NCBI RefSeq assembly: GCF_900086985.1
Contig: NZ_LT593974.1
Span: 310,001 to 374,000 of the forward strand
DNA length: 64,000 nt
From: Halomonas sp. HL-93
Lineage (GTDB): Bacteria; Pseudomonadota; Gammaproteobacteria; Pseudomonadales; Halomonadaceae
Direction: 5' to 3'
Below the pieces are notes generated by a model. The model was not told the origin of the DNA. It worked only from the letters and a program-made list of their open reading frames with translations, and searched no databases. This document shows positions 1 to 9,698 of this stretch, piece by piece (positions within the stretch are counted from its first letter, which is position 1; each line of letters starts with the position of its first letter). Made by a program: the position numbers and the translations under genes.

Positions 1-1
1 G

Positions 2-145
2 CAGGGTTACCTGCCGGTTATGTTCCTCGACCAATACGTCAAAAATGGTTTGCTACCCGCTGGGGATGTGGCGACCGGTCCTGGCTTCGTGACGTCAGAT
101 AATGCGGCGCAAGTAATGGAGCTGAGCGAACAAGGTATCCGTTAA
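2..145 (+). CDS. Sugar ABC transporter substrate-binding protein, C-terminal end (partial)
   Basis: The window opens inside a reading frame that runs without a stop from base 2 to a TAA at 143-145, giving the last 47 residues of a protein. The tail contains [19 protein letters not shown], which resembles the C-terminus of periplasmic binding proteins of the ribose/inositol class. It lies 50 bp before a matching permease gene and an ATPase gene, so it is read as the binding component of that importer. The missing N-terminus, with its signal peptide and most of the ligand pocket, is upstream of the window. The inositol genes downstream suggest a cyclitol ligand, but this is context only. Confidence 0.7.
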   Translation, partial: QGYLPVMFLDQYVKNGLLPAGDVATGPGFVTSDNAAQVMELSEQGIR

Positions 146-194
146 GCACCCGACAATGAACAGGCTTGGCTCAGCCAAGCCTGAGGAGCGAATC

Positions 195-1331
195 ATGACT
201 GCTACCCCTTCAGCCGATCAAACCCCGCCAGCGCAAACTATAGAAAGCAGCGATGAGCGGATTCAACGTATTCCTATGTGGAAGAAAGCGCTCAGTCGTC
301 CGGAATTAGGTGCGCTTGCCGGCACGGTATTGGTACTGGCCTTTTTTATTGTCGCCTCCCGGGGTACCGGCATGTTTACCCCTTCAGGCGTTCTCAACTT
401 TCTTGAAGTGTCCGCTCAGTTGGGGATTATCGCGACCGCTGCGGCGTTATTGATGATAGGCGGTGAATTCGACCTGTCGATTGGCTCAATGATTGGTTTG
501 GCAGGGATCCTTATTGCCATTCCCGCCGTTGAATACGGCTGGCCACTCTGGTCGGCGATTATGCTTGCCCTCTCGTGCGCCGCCTTGGTTGGCTGGTTCA
601 ATGGGTACCTGGTTAACCGCACTGGATTGCCATCTTTTATTGTCACGCTTGGGTTTCTTTTTATCCTTCGTGGCTTGGCAATTGGTATTAGCCGTTTGCT
701 GACAGGCCGCACTCAAGTGGGCGGAATTCAAGACCACGCTGAAGGAGACTGGCTGGCAACCCTCTTTACCGGTGAGGTGGGTAATGGACTTTTTGTGTGG
801 CTCGCTGACCAGGGGCTGATGGCGACAAATTTCGCTGGCAACCCCGTTGTTTCCGGTATTCCTGTCTCCATTGTGTGGTGGCTGGGTTTGACCGCGGTAG
901 CGACATGGGTACTGCTTTGCACGCCCTATGGGAATTGGATTTTTGCCAGCGGCGGTGATGCCAATGCGGCTCGCAACTCCGGTGTGCCCGTGCACCGCGT
1001 CAAAATCTCGTTATTCATGTTCACTGCTCTGTGCGCAACGATCTTTGCCTGCCTGCAAGTGATGGATACGGGCTCAGCTGATACCAGCCGTGGTCTGCTT
1101 AAAGAGCTGGAGGCAATTATTGCGGTTGTCATCGGTGGGGCTTTGTTGACTGGCGGCTATGGGTCGGCCATTGGGGCCGCGCTGGGGGCATTGATCTTTG
1201 GCATGGTGCAAATGGGGATCTTCTACACCGGAGTGAATACCGACTGGTTTGAGGTTTTTTTAGGCGTAATGCTGCTGGTTGCCGTGTTGTTTAACAACTT
1301 TATGCGCAAAAAGGCGATGGAGGCCAAATAA
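195..1331 (+). CDS. Sugar/inositol ABC transporter permease (RbsC class)
   Basis: Integral inner-membrane subunit of a carbohydrate importer of the ribose/inositol class, 378 aa. After a hydrophilic N-terminal stretch of about 40 residues there are many hydrophobic segments. The family-typical region [16 protein letters not shown] lies near residue 87, and [18 protein letters not shown] is the cytoplasmic loop that contacts the ATPase. An in-frame ATG exists at 156, but 195 is preferred because GAGGAG lies just upstream of it. The gene sits between the binding-protein tail and the ATPase gene, whose start is 1 bp past this stop, so the three are almost certainly one operon. Inositol specificity is inferred from the iol genes downstream. 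Confidence 0.85.
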   Translation: MTATPSADQTPPAQTIESSDERIQRIPMWKKALSRPELGALAGTVLVLAFFIVASRGTGMFTPSGVLNFLEVSAQLGIIATAAALLMIGGEFDLSIGSMIGLAGILIAIPAVEYGWPLWSAIMLALSCAALVGWFNGYLVNRTGLPSFIVTLGFLFILRGLAIGISRLLTGRTQVGGIQDHAEGDWLATLFTGEVGNGLFVWLADQGLMATNFAGNPVVSGIPVSIVWWLGLTAVATWVLLCTPYGNWIFASGGDANAARNSGVPVHRVKISLFMFTALCATIFACLQVMDTGSADTSRGLLKELEAIIAVVIGGALLTGGYGSAIGAALGALIFGMVQMGIFYTGVNTDWFEVFLGVMLLVAVLFNNFMRKKAMEAK

Positions 1332-1332
1332 T

Positions 1333-2229
1333 ATGACATCTCTCACGCCCATGATCGAAATGCGCAATGTCAGTAAGCACTTTGGCAGCGTCATCGCGTT
1401 AAGCGATATCTCTATGCAGGTTTATGCAGGCCAGGTGATGTGCCTGCTTGGGGATAACGGTGCGGGTAAGTCGACGCTGATTAAAACGCTGTCTGGCGTC
1501 CATCGCCCTACCCACGGTGAGTTGCTACTGGATGGTAAGACCGTTTACTTCAAATCTCCTGCCTACGCCTTGGATGCGGGCATCGCCACGGTCTTCCAAG
1601 ACCTGGCAATGATTCCCCTGATGTCGATTACCCGTAACTTCTTTATGGGCCGCGAGCCAACGGTGGGCTGGGGGCCGTTCAAGCGTATCAATTGGAAATA
1701 CGCTGACCAGATTGCCAAAGCGGAAATGGCAAAAATCGGTATTGATGTGCGTGACCCAAGCCAGCCGGTGGGCACACTTTCCGGCGGTGAGCGCCAATGC
1801 GTGGCGATTGCCAGAGCCGTTTATTTCGGCGCCAAAGTGTTGATTCTGGATGAGCCAACGTCAGCACTTGGGGTCAAGCAAGCCTCCGTGGTCTTACGCT
1901 ATATCGCCAAAGCGCGTGCCGATGGTCTGGCGGTGATCTTTATTACCCACAATGTTCACCATGCCTTCCCGGTGGCTGATGCGTTCACCCTGCTGTCGCG
2001 CGGCGGCAGCTTGGGCTCATTCAGCAAAGAAGACGTCTCACGCGAGGAAATACTTAACATGATGGCCGGAGGCGCAGAGCTGGAGAGCCTGGATGCCGAG
2101 CTCGCAGAGTTTCAACGCAGTGATCGCGAGAAAAAAGCCAATAGCGCTGCTGCCGATCAACCCACGCCAAAGACCGCTGGCGGGATTGTCGATGAGCCTG
2201 CCGAAAAACGTTTAGCAGGCGGATATTAA
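1333..2229 (+). CDS. Sugar/inositol ABC transporter ATP-binding protein (single ABC domain)
   Basis: ATPase that powers the importer encoded upstream, 298 aa. It has Walker [10 protein letters not shown] near residue 42, the signature LSGGERQ and Walker [13 protein letters not shown]. There is one ABC domain, like FrcA-type ATPases, rather than the two fused domains of RbsA. The last 45 or so residues are a charged, low-complexity tail rich in E, D, K and A, with no domain I recognise. The start at 1333 has GGAGG at 1319-1323 inside the end of the permease gene, which suggests translational coupling. The frame is open further upstream, but those starts overlap the permease and lack support. 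Confidence 0.88.
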   Translation: MTSLTPMIEMRNVSKHFGSVIALSDISMQVYAGQVMCLLGDNGAGKSTLIKTLSGVHRPTHGELLLDGKTVYFKSPAYALDAGIATVFQDLAMIPLMSITRNFFMGREPTVGWGPFKRINWKYADQIAKAEMAKIGIDVRDPSQPVGTLSGGERQCVAIARAVYFGAKVLILDEPTSALGVKQASVVLRYIAKARADGLAVIFITHNVHHAFPVADAFTLLSRGGSLGSFSKEDVSREEILNMMAGGAELESLDAELAEFQRSDREKKANSAAADQPTPKTAGGIVDEPAEKRLAGGY

Positions 2230-2258
2230 GTATAAGAAAGTGACGTGGGGAGAATTTC

Positions 2259-4217
2259 ATGCGGAATAACAGTATGCAACACCGGCCGCTTGATCTGATT
2301 TGCCTGGGGCGGGTGGCGGTTGATCTTTACGCCGAGCAGATCGGCAGCCGTTTGGAAGATGTGGCCAGCTTTGCCAAGTATCTGGGTGGCAGTTCCGGCA
2401 ACATGGCCTATGGTACCGCGCGGCTTGGGCTGAAATCCGCCATGCTCTCGCGGGTGGGCAATGAACAGATGGGCAACTTCGTGCGCGAAGAGCTGGAGCG
2501 GGTGGGGGTGGATACCTCCGCGCTACAAACCGATCCTGAGCGCCATACCGGCCTGGTGCTGCTGGCGTTAAAAGACCGCGAAAGCTTTCCGCTGCTGTTT
2601 TACCGTCGCGACTGCGCCGATATGGCCATCGACGCTGACGCCATCGACCCTGAATTTATCGCCCGGGCAAAAGCGCTGGCGATTACCGGCACGCATCTTT
2701 CCACCGATACCACCCGCCGAGCCTGCCGCAAAGCGCTGGACGCCGCTGCCAAACATGGCGTGAAGCGGGTGCTGGATATCGACTACCGCCCCGTGCTTTG
2801 GGGGCTGACCAACCCCGGCGATGGTGAAACCCGCTTTATCGCCGATGATAAAGTGACCACCGACCTGCAGCGCTGGTTGCCGGACTTTGACCTGATTGTA
2901 GGCACCGAAGAAGAGTTTCATATTGCCGGCGGCAGCACGGAGACCTTAACGGCTTTGCGTGCAGTGCGTGAAGTTAGCGAGGCCATCCTGGTATGCAAGT
3001 TGGGGCCCATGGGCTGTGTGGTGTTTGAAGGTGCCATTCCGAATCGCTTTGAAGACGGTATTTTAGTCAAGGGCGTCCAGGTAGAGGTGCTTAATGTGCT
3101 GGGTGCCGGGGATGCCTTTATGAGTGGCCTGCTGCGCGGCTGGCTGCGCGGTGAACCCTGGCGAACCAGTGCCGGTTATGCCAACGCCTGCGGCGCGCTG
3201 GTGGTCTCCCGTCACGGCTGCGCCCCGGCCATGCCCACCGAAGACGAGTTATTTGATTACCTGGCGCGCCGCGACGAAGTAATCCGACCGGATATTGATC
3301 AGCGCTTAAACCACTTACACCGCGTCACCACCCGAGTGCCTGCTCACTGGCCCGAAGTGTTGGGTCTGGCATTTGACCACCGTCGCCAGCTCACCGATAT
3401 GGCCCGCGAAGAGTATGCCGACATCGCGCGTCTGCCAGCACTCAAAAAACTCCTGGTCATCGCCGCCGAAGAGGGCGCCAGGCTGGGCGGTATTGCCACG
3501 CCTGCGATTCTGGTGGACGACGTGCTGGGTCAGGAAGCGCTCAATCAAGCCAGCGGCAAAGGCTGGTGGATCGGTCGACCGGTGGAGCTGCCGGGATCAC
3601 GCCCGCTGCGTTTCCAGCATGGCGATGATTTAGGCGCCTGCCTGCGCCACTGGCCCAGAGAACAGATCATTAAATGCCTGGTGTTTTACCACCCCGACGA
3701 CGAGATTGTGCTGCGTCTGGAACAGGAGGAGCGGCTGCGCCAGCTCTACCAGGCGGCCTGTGGCTATGGGCTGGAGCTGCTGATTGAAGTTATTCCCCCC
3801 GCAAGTATGCCCAGCGATGACACCACGCTGCCGCGCAGTCTGCAGCGGCTCTACAACCTGGGCATTCGCCCCGATTGGTGGAAGCTCCCCGCCCTGTCAG
3901 ATGCTGCCTGGCAGGCGGTGGGCGAGACCATTGAACGCGAGGATGCCTACTGCCGTGGGGTGGTACTGCTCGGACTGGACGCACCTATGGACGATATGAA
4001 GCGCGGCTTCGAAGCAGCGGCCAAGCACTCATGCTGTAAAGGGTTCACCGTTGGACGCACGCTATTTGCCAACGCCAGCCGCGATTGGCTGGCGGGGCGT
4101 ATCAATGATGCCAGCTTGTTAGAGCGGGTCGCCCAAAACTATGCCGAGCTGATAAAGGCGTGGCGGCAATTAAGGCAGGCGCAGCCGCAAACCCTGGCCC
4201 ACACGGAGGAGGCGTAA
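2259..4217 (+). CDS. iolC: IolC-type 5-dehydro-2-deoxygluconokinase fused to a DUF2090 domain
   Basis: Phosphorylates 5-dehydro-2-deoxy-D-gluconate in myo-inositol catabolism. The first 320 or so residues are a PfkB-family sugar kinase, with the N-terminal GG-motif region YLGGSSGNMAYG and the C-terminal catalytic motif LGAGDAFMSG near residue 280, whose Asp is the expected base. Residues from about 330 to 640 form a second domain of the DUF2090 type, fused to IolC in many proteobacteria; it resembles class I aldolases and may perform the following aldol cleavage, but that is inference. At 652 aa the length fits the fusion. GGGGAG lies 6 nt before the ATG. The gene ends 1 bp before iolD. Confidence 0.9.
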   Translation: MRNNSMQHRPLDLICLGRVAVDLYAEQIGSRLEDVASFAKYLGGSSGNMAYGTARLGLKSAMLSRVGNEQMGNFVREELERVGVDTSALQTDPERHTGLVLLALKDRESFPLLFYRRDCADMAIDADAIDPEFIARAKALAITGTHLSTDTTRRACRKALDAAAKHGVKRVLDIDYRPVLWGLTNPGDGETRFIADDKVTTDLQRWLPDFDLIVGTEEEFHIAGGSTETLTALRAVREVSEAILVCKLGPMGCVVFEGAIPNRFEDGILVKGVQVEVLNVLGAGDAFMSGLLRGWLRGEPWRTSAGYANACGALVVSRHGCAPAMPTEDELFDYLARRDEVIRPDIDQRLNHLHRVTTRVPAHWPEVLGLAFDHRRQLTDMAREEYADIARLPALKKLLVIAAEEGARLGGIATPAILVDDVLGQEALNQASGKGWWIGRPVELPGSRPLRFQHGDDLGACLRHWPREQIIKCLVFYHPDDEIVLRLEQEERLRQLYQAACGYGLELLIEVIPPASMPSDDTTLPRSLQRLYNLGIRPDWWKLPALSDAAWQAVGETIEREDAYCRGVVLLGLDAPMDDMKRGFEAAAKHSCCKGFTVGRTLFANASRDWLAGRINDASLLERVAQNYAELIKAWRQLRQAQPQTLAHTEEA

Positions 4218-4218
4218 G

Positions 4219-6066
4219 ATGAGCACCATTCGACTCACCATGGCCCAGGCGCTGGTCAAGTACCTTGCCGCCCAGCGTATCGAGCTAGATGGTCAGGAAG
4301 TGGCGCTGTTTGAAGGCGTGTTTGCGATTTTTGGTCACGGCAATGTGGCCGGGATGGGTGAAGCGCTCTATCACGTACAAGACACGCTGCCCACCTTCCG
4401 CGCCCATAACGAACAGTCTATGGCCCACGCGGCGATTGCTTTTGCCAAAGCCAATGGCCGTAAGCGCCTAATGGCGGCAACCAGTTCGATTGGCCCAGGG
4501 GCGACCAATATGGTCACCGCCGCGGCACTTGCCCATGCCAACCGGCTGCCGATCCTGCTGCTACCAGGGGACACCTTTGCCACCCGCGAACCCGATCCGG
4601 TACTCCAGCAGGTGGAGCATTTCGGTGACCCGACCATTACCGTCAACGACTGTTTTCGCCCGGTATCGCGCTACTTCGACCGTATTAACCGCCCGGAACA
4701 GCTGCTGACCAGCCTGCCCCAGGCGATGGCCACCCTGCTTGACCCGGAGCACTGCGGCCCTGCGACCCTGGCGCTGCCCCAGGATGTGCAAACCTTCGCC
4801 TACGATTATCCGTTGGCCTTTTTTGCCCCCAAGGTACATCGCATTCGCCGCTCGCCGCCGGATGCTTACGAGCTTCGCCAAGCCATCGCCGCGCTTCAGC
4901 AGGCCAAGCGTCCGCTGATCATCGCCGGGGGCGGCGTGCACTACGCCGCTGCCTGCGACGCCCTGGCCGAGTTTGCTAAAGCACGCGGCATCCCGGTCGC
5001 CGAAACCCAGGCGGGTAAAGGCGCGCTGGCGGATAGCCACCCCTGCGCGGTAGGTGCCATTGGGGTGACCGGCAGCGCAGCTGCTAACCAGTTGGCGGAG
5101 CAGGCCGATGTCATTTTGGCCGTGGGCACGCGACTGCAGGACTTTACCACCGGCTCCCGGGCGCTGTTTGAAGGCAACGAAAAAACGCTGATCGCCCTCA
5201 ACGTTGGCCGCTTCGACAGCCTGAAACATCAAGCGCTTCCGCTAAGCTGCGACGCCTTGGTCGGTCTGGGGCAACTCGACGCGGCGCTGGGTGAATGGTG
5301 CGGCGGCGATGAATGGCGCGAGCAGACCGGAACGCTCAAGCGCGAATGGGCCGAGGCAGTACATCGCATAACCGCCGATCAAGGGCTGGCGCTGCCCACT
5401 GATGCCCAGGTGATCGGTGCCGTCAATCGCCAGGCTGGCAACGATACCACGGTGGTATGCGCGGCCGGTGGATTGCCCGGCGAGCTGCATAAGCTCTGGC
5501 AATGCTCCGGCCCCGGCAGCTATCACGTCGAGTACGGTTTCTCCTGCATGGGCTATGAAATAGCGGGCGGGCTGGGCGTCAAGATGGCCAAACCTGAGCG
5601 GGAAGTGGTGGTGATGGTCGGCGACGGCAGTTACCTGATGCACAACTCCGAGCTGGCCACCTCGGTGATGCTGGGCCACAAGCTGATAGTGGTGGTGTTG
5701 GATAACCGCGGCTACGGCTGTATCAACCGCCTGCAGCAGGCCACCGGCGGGGCTGGGTTCAACAACCTGCTGGAAGATTGCCGCACTGTGGAGGCGGGTG
5801 CCCCCAAAACCGATTTTGCCGCTCATGCCAAAGCGTTGGGCTGTGAGTCTGAATCGGTGACCGGTATTGCGGAATTGGAGCAGGCGCTGGTGCGTGCTCG
5901 CAGCGCCACCTCGACCTATGTGATTGCCCTGGACACCGACCCATTACCCAGCACTCAGGAAGGCGGTGCCTGGTGGGAAGTCGCCGTGCCCGAAGTTTCC
6001 GAGCGGGAAGCGGTCAATAAAGCCTATCAAGGGTACCGCGAAGCCAAGCGGCGCCAACGCCATTAA
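4219..6066 (+). CDS. iolD: 3D-(3,5/4)-trihydroxycyclohexane-1,2-dione hydrolase
   Basis: Thiamine-diphosphate enzyme that opens the six-membered ring of the dehydrated inosose during inositol breakdown, 615 aa. The three-domain TPP layout is visible: the N-terminal pyrimidine-binding domain with NEQSMAHAAIAFAKANG, a central domain, and the C-terminal cofactor domain with GDGSYLMHNSELATS followed by VVLDNRGYG (the GDG...NN-type motif, near residue 465). It starts at ATG 4219 behind GGAGGAGG at the end of iolC, with 1 bp between the two genes. It is immediately followed by iolE, the enzyme that makes its substrate. Identification is strong from family and neighbours. Confidence 0.93.
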   Translation: MSTIRLTMAQALVKYLAAQRIELDGQEVALFEGVFAIFGHGNVAGMGEALYHVQDTLPTFRAHNEQSMAHAAIAFAKANGRKRLMAATSSIGPGATNMVTAAALAHANRLPILLLPGDTFATREPDPVLQQVEHFGDPTITVNDCFRPVSRYFDRINRPEQLLTSLPQAMATLLDPEHCGPATLALPQDVQTFAYDYPLAFFAPKVHRIRRSPPDAYELRQAIAALQQAKRPLIIAGGGVHYAAACDALAEFAKARGIPVAETQAGKGALADSHPCAVGAIGVTGSAAANQLAEQADVILAVGTRLQDFTTGSRALFEGNEKTLIALNVGRFDSLKHQALPLSCDALVGLGQLDAALGEWCGGDEWREQTGTLKREWAEAVHRITADQGLALPTDAQVIGAVNRQAGNDTTVVCAAGGLPGELHKLWQCSGPGSYHVEYGFSCMGYEIAGGLGVKMAKPEREVVVMVGDGSYLMHNSELATSVMLGHKLIVVVLDNRGYGCINRLQQATGGAGFNNLLEDCRTVEAGAPKTDFAAHAKALGCESESVTGIAELEQALVRARSATSTYVIALDTDPLPSTQEGGAWWEVAVPEVSEREAVNKAYQGYREAKRRQRH

Positions 6067-6097
6067 TGCCAACGCACATCATCACAAGGAATACGCT

Positions 6098-7000
6098 ATG
6101 CCAACGGTTACTTTAGGCATCAATCCGCTCACCTGGACGAATGATGACTTGCCCAGCCTGGGCGGCGCAACGCCCCTGGAAACCTGTTTAAAAGAGGGCC
6201 GCGAAGCGGGCTTTAGCGGCTTTGAGCTAGGCAATAAATTCCCCCGCACGCCCGACGTCTTGAATCAGGTGCTGAGCGCCCACGACCTGACGCTTGTGTC
6301 GGGCTGGTACTCCGCGCGCCTGCTTGAACGCAGTCCCGAGGAAGAGATTGACGCCGTTCAGGATCATATGAACCTGCTCAAGCAGTGCGGTGCCAAGGTG
6401 ATGGTGTTGTGTGAAGTCACCCACTGTGTACACGGCGATCAGGAGCGCCCGCTCTCCCAGCGTCCGCACCTTTCCGAGCAGGAGTGGCAGCGCCTGCTGC
6501 ATGGCCTGGAGGTGGTCGGCGACTATCTGAAATCCCAGGGTATACAGCTGGTGTATCACCACCACCTGGGTACGGTGATCGAAAGTCAGGCCGACGTCGA
6601 GCGCTTGATGGACAACACCGGCGAAGGCGTGGGGCTGCTGCTTGATTTTGGTCATCTACGCGGTGCAGGTGGTGATCCGCTCGCCATCGCCAAACGCTAC
6701 AGTGGGCGCATCCATCATGTGCACTGCAAAGACCTGCGCTTCCCAGTGCTGGATTCGGTGCGTAACCGCGACAAAAGCTTTTTAAACGGCGTGTTAGACG
6801 GCCTGTTTACGGTGCCGGGGGATGGCAATGTGGATTTTTTGCCCGCCTTAACTCACCTGTGTGAACAGGGCTACAAGGGCTGGTTGGTGGTGGAAGCCGA
6901 GCAAGACCCGGAAGTCGCCCACCCGCTGACTTACGCCCGCCTGGGCTATCGCAATTTGCGTCGGCTTGCTGAGCAGGCGGGTTTTGACGTTGCCAGCTAA
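6098..7000 (+). CDS. iolE: Myo-inosose-2 dehydratase
   Basis: Dehydrates 2-keto-myo-inositol to the dione used by IolD, 300 aa. It belongs to the xylose-isomerase-like TIM-barrel family. Metal and substrate residues are seen in VLCEVTHCVHG, YHHHLGTVIES, LLDFGHLRG and HHVHCKDLR, and the usual C-terminal VVEAEQDPEVAHPLTYA is present. The frame is open for 174 bases upstream, overlapping iolD, but the start at 6098 has AAGGA 8 nt ahead and gives the normal family length and N-terminus. It lies 31 bp after iolD in the same direction. IolB and a classical IolG are not seen in this window and may lie to the left or elsewhere. Confidence 0.93.
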   Translation: MPTVTLGINPLTWTNDDLPSLGGATPLETCLKEGREAGFSGFELGNKFPRTPDVLNQVLSAHDLTLVSGWYSARLLERSPEEEIDAVQDHMNLLKQCGAKVMVLCEVTHCVHGDQERPLSQRPHLSEQEWQRLLHGLEVVGDYLKSQGIQLVYHHHLGTVIESQADVERLMDNTGEGVGLLLDFGHLRGAGGDPLAIAKRYSGRIHHVHCKDLRFPVLDSVRNRDKSFLNGVLDGLFTVPGDGNVDFLPALTHLCEQGYKGWLVVEAEQDPEVAHPLTYARLGYRNLRRLAEQAGFDVAS

Positions 7001-7081
7001 ACATCGCCAGCGTCGCTGAAGCCCTCGCATATCCTGGTTCAGTGCAAGGCACATCTACGCGTCGTTGAGAAGGTGTCGAGC

Positions 7082-7090
7082 GGGGGGGGG
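7082..7090 (+). repeat. Run of nine G between iolE and the next gene
   Basis: A homopolymer of nine guanines lies in the 147-bp spacer, 58 bp before the start of the dehydrogenase gene. It does not fall inside the predicted protein. Such tracts can slip during replication, and here slippage would change promoter or leader spacing, not the reading frame. No promoter elements were firmly identified around it. Confidence 0.5.
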
Positions 7091-7147
7091 AGTCGCCAGT
7101 CAGCGACAGAGGGCGTTTGTGAATTATCGACTTTGTCCATTGGAATC

Positions 7148-8275
7148 ATGACAATGAAAACCCTCAAGATTGGCCTAATCGGCACCGGCTTTATGGGCAA
7201 AGCCCACGCCATTGCCTTTAATGCGGCGTCCAGTGTTTTTGAGCTGCCCGCTAAACCGGTGTGCGAACTGTTGGCGGATGCCGACCTCGCCACTGCAGAA
7301 AGCCGGGCGCGTGCCTGGGGGTTTGCCCGCGCCACCGACGATTGGCGCGCCCTGGTGACAGACAGTGAAGTGGATGTGGTAGATATCTGCGCACCTAATT
7401 TCCTGCACAAAGAGATGGCGCTGGCCGCCATTGCCGCGGGCAAGCATGTTTACGCTGAAAAGCCGCTGGCGCTAAGTAGCGCCGATGCCGCCGAGATGGT
7501 CGCCGCGGCTGAAAAAGCGGGCGTGAAAACCCTGGTGGGCTTTAACTACATTCGCAATTCCGTCACCCAGCTGGCTCGCCAGATTGTCACCAGCGGCGAC
7601 ATCGGAGAGCTGATTCACTTTCGTGGACGACACAACGAGGATTACCTGCTCGACCCGGCAAAGCCCCACGACTGGCATACCACGCGGGCGACCGCTGGCG
7701 CCGGTGCGTTAGGCGATGTGGGCTCGCATATTCTCAATATGGCCGAGTTTTTAACCGGGCAGCGCATTACCGAGGTATGCGGCCAACTACAGACCGTTAT
7801 CACGATGCGGCCGAAGGCCGACGGTAGTGGTATGGCCGCAGTGGAAAATGACGACCAGGCCCAGGCCATGCTGCGCTTTGACCAGGGGTTAATCGGCAAT
7901 ATCGAGACGTCTCGGGTGGCCGCTGGCCGCAAAATGGGCTTGGCCTATACGTTAACGGGCACCAAAGGCGCCATAGTGTTTGATCAGGAGCGCATGAGCG
8001 AGCTGCAGCTTTATCGCCATGGCGACGCCCACGGCAGGCGCGGCTTCACCACCCTGTTAGCGGGCCCCGAACACCCCGACTATGCGGCGTTCAGCCCCGC
8101 GCCGGGTCATGGCTTGGGCTATAACGATCAGAAAATTATCGAGGTGCGTGATCTGGTCGAGGGCATTATTAACCACCGCCCCCTCTATCCCGATTTTCGC
8201 GAAGCGGCTCGGGTCAATCGGCTGATCGATGCTATCGAAAGGTCAGATCAGGCGGGGCAGTGGTTACGGGTGTAG
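7148..8275 (+). CDS. Gfo/Idh/MocA-family NAD(P)-dependent oxidoreductase
   Basis: Predicted dehydrogenase of 375 aa for a cyclitol or sugar. The Rossmann motif GLIGTGFMGKAHA lies near the N-terminus, and the family signature YAEKPLALS carries the EKP lysine. The second half holds GDVGSHILNMAEFLTG with the active-site Asp/His. As it closes the inositol gene row, an inositol, scyllo-inositol or inosose substrate is likely, and it might stand in for IolG, but sequence alone does not settle this. Two starts are possible: ATG 7148 and ATG 7154; a weak GGA at 7142-7144 spaces better for 7154. A hairpin follows the stop. Confidence 0.82.
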   Translation: MTMKTLKIGLIGTGFMGKAHAIAFNAASSVFELPAKPVCELLADADLATAESRARAWGFARATDDWRALVTDSEVDVVDICAPNFLHKEMALAAIAAGKHVYAEKPLALSSADAAEMVAAAEKAGVKTLVGFNYIRNSVTQLARQIVTSGDIGELIHFRGRHNEDYLLDPAKPHDWHTTRATAGAGALGDVGSHILNMAEFLTGQRITEVCGQLQTVITMRPKADGSGMAAVENDDQAQAMLRFDQGLIGNIETSRVAAGRKMGLAYTLTGTKGAIVFDQERMSELQLYRHGDAHGRRGFTTLLAGPEHPDYAAFSPAPGHGLGYNDQKIIEVRDLVEGIINHRPLYPDFREAARVNRLIDAIERSDQAGQWLRV

Positions 8276-8292
8276 TCGTTGCTACGATCCAA

Positions 8293-8324
8293 GCGCTGGG
8301 TTCTGCTTTGGGAAGGCCCAGCGC
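8293..8324. terminator. Hairpin between convergent genes
   Basis: An 8-bp inverted repeat, GCGCTGGG at 8293-8300 and CCCAGCGC at 8317-8324, lies between the stop of the dehydrogenase gene on the plus strand and the stop of mgtE on the minus strand. There is no strong T tract on either side, so it may stop transcription weakly in both directions or only protect transcript ends. Confidence 0.45.
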
Positions 8325-8342
8325 CTGCCTGGAAGGGAAAAC

Positions 8343-9698
8343 TCATAATATAATCAGCGTCGCGAGCCCCAGGAACGACAAAAATCCCACCACATCGGTG
8401 ACGGTAGTTAGAATCACCGCGCCGGATAAAGCGGGATCAATCTGCAGCTTTTTCAATACCAATGGAATTAGCACTCCAGAGACATTGGCCAGGCTCATAT
8501 TGATAAAGATAGCCAGGGTAATGACCAGCGTAATCATGGCATCGCCAAACCACATATGGGCAATTAAACCAACCACTAGCGCCCAAACCAAGCCGTTGGT
8601 CATGCCCACCCACAGCTCTTTGTTATAAAGCCATTTTATATTGTTACCCGCGAGCTGCCCTAGAGCCAAACCGCGTATGACGACGGTGAGGGTTTGGCTA
8701 CCGGCAATACCTCCCATGCTGGCAACTACCGGCATTAAAATCGCCAGCGCCACAATTTGATCTAAGGCCGCTTCAAACCGCCCAATCACGAAAGCCGCTA
8801 AGAAAGCCGTTAACAGATTAATACCAAGCCAAATGCCGCGGCTTTTAGCACTGCGCATGATAGGGGTAAAAACTTCTTCTTCATCGCTGACGCCGGACAT
8901 ATGTTTAAACGTCATATCAGCATCATCTTGGGTGATTTCTAATACGTCGGCGGAGTTGAGCTGACCAACCAATAACCCCTCGCTATCGCATACGGGTACA
9001 AAGTGAAGTTCTTTAGAGCGTAATAACGCGGCGGCGTCGCTGACTTTCATTTGATCATTTAGGGTGAAGAAATCATCCATATAATCATCAACTACGGCAT
9101 CTTGCGGTTGCTTGATTAAATCCATCAGGCTCAAGGTGCCGAGTAAGCGTTTATCCTTATCCGTAATCATGATCTGCTGTGACTCATCATCTAGCAGATG
9201 ATGAATGCGGATATAGCGCTGTACGGCTTCTAACGAGACGCCCTGTTTCACATTGACCGTTTCAGGGTCCATGTAACGCCCAACTACATCATCTTCATAG
9301 GCATGCAGATTCTCGACCTGGGCACGAATTTCTTGATCCAGGCTGGCGTAAACGCTGGTTTTTATGGCCTCGTCAGCAACATCCAGTACTTCAGCTACTT
9401 CCTGGGCGTCCAGGCCCTTGACGATCTGCTCCACATCGCTGGCCGATAAGTCTTCGATGTAGTCAGCCCGGATGTCTTCATCGACTTCGGCCAATACTTC
9501 GCCGATGAGCTCTTCTGGAATGTACTCCCATAGAAGATCGCGGGTTTTTGCGGGAAAAGACTCGAGTGTGCGCGCAATGGCCAGGGTGTCCAGCTCTGCG
9601 AATAGCGCTTTCAGGGCGTGGGTATCTTCTTCGTCTAACCGCTTTTGAAGATACAGCAGTTGCTCTTCATTATTGATGTATTTTTCATCATCGAGCAT
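8343..9698 (-). CDS. mgtE: Magnesium transporter MgtE
   Basis: Inner-membrane Mg2+ channel gated by cytosolic Mg2+. The order of parts is typical: an acidic helical MgtE N domain (about residues 1-125, with the repeated FPAKTRDLLWEYIPEELIGEVL pattern), a pair of CBS domains (about 135-260), a linker helix, then five hydrophobic segments from about residue 285, including the pore region ASMGGIAGSQTLTVVIRG. ATG 9707 is open, but its SD would be only a few bases away; ATG 9698 has AAGGA 8 nt upstream and is preferred, giving 451 aa, normal for the family. It is a single gene, convergent with the inositol row. I saw no Mg2+ riboswitch in the 157-bp spacer upstream. Confidence 0.93.
   Translation of the reverse strand: MLDDEKYINNEEQLLYLQKRLDEEDTHALKALFAELDTLAIARTLESFPAKTRDLLWEYIPEELIGEVLAEVDEDIRADYIEDLSASDVEQIVKGLDAQEVAEVLDVADEAIKTSVYASLDQEIRAQVENLHAYEDDVVGRYMDPETVNVKQGVSLEAVQRYIRIHHLLDDESQQIMITDKDKRLLGTLSLMDLIKQPQDAVVDDYMDDFFTLNDQMKVSDAAALLRSKELHFVPVCDSEGLLVGQLNSADVLEITQDDADMTFKHMSGVSDEEEVFTPIMRSAKSRGIWLGINLLTAFLAAFVIGRFEAALDQIVALAILMPVVASMGGIAGSQTLTVVIRGLALGQLAGNNIKWLYNKELWVGMTNGLVWALVVGLIAHMWFGDAMITLVITLAIFINMSLANVSGVLIPLVLKKLQIDPALSGAVILTTVTDVVGFLSFLGLATLIIL

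Noticed and set aside
4561..5232. A 223-codon open frame opposite iolD
   Set aside because: iolD is certain from conserved TPP motifs. The opposite frame has no family resemblance and is a typical high-GC shadow.
7073..7147. N-terminal extension of the Gfo/Idh enzyme through the G run
   Set aside because: The 25 added residues precede a canonical Rossmann start, have no ribosome-binding site and do not resemble the family.
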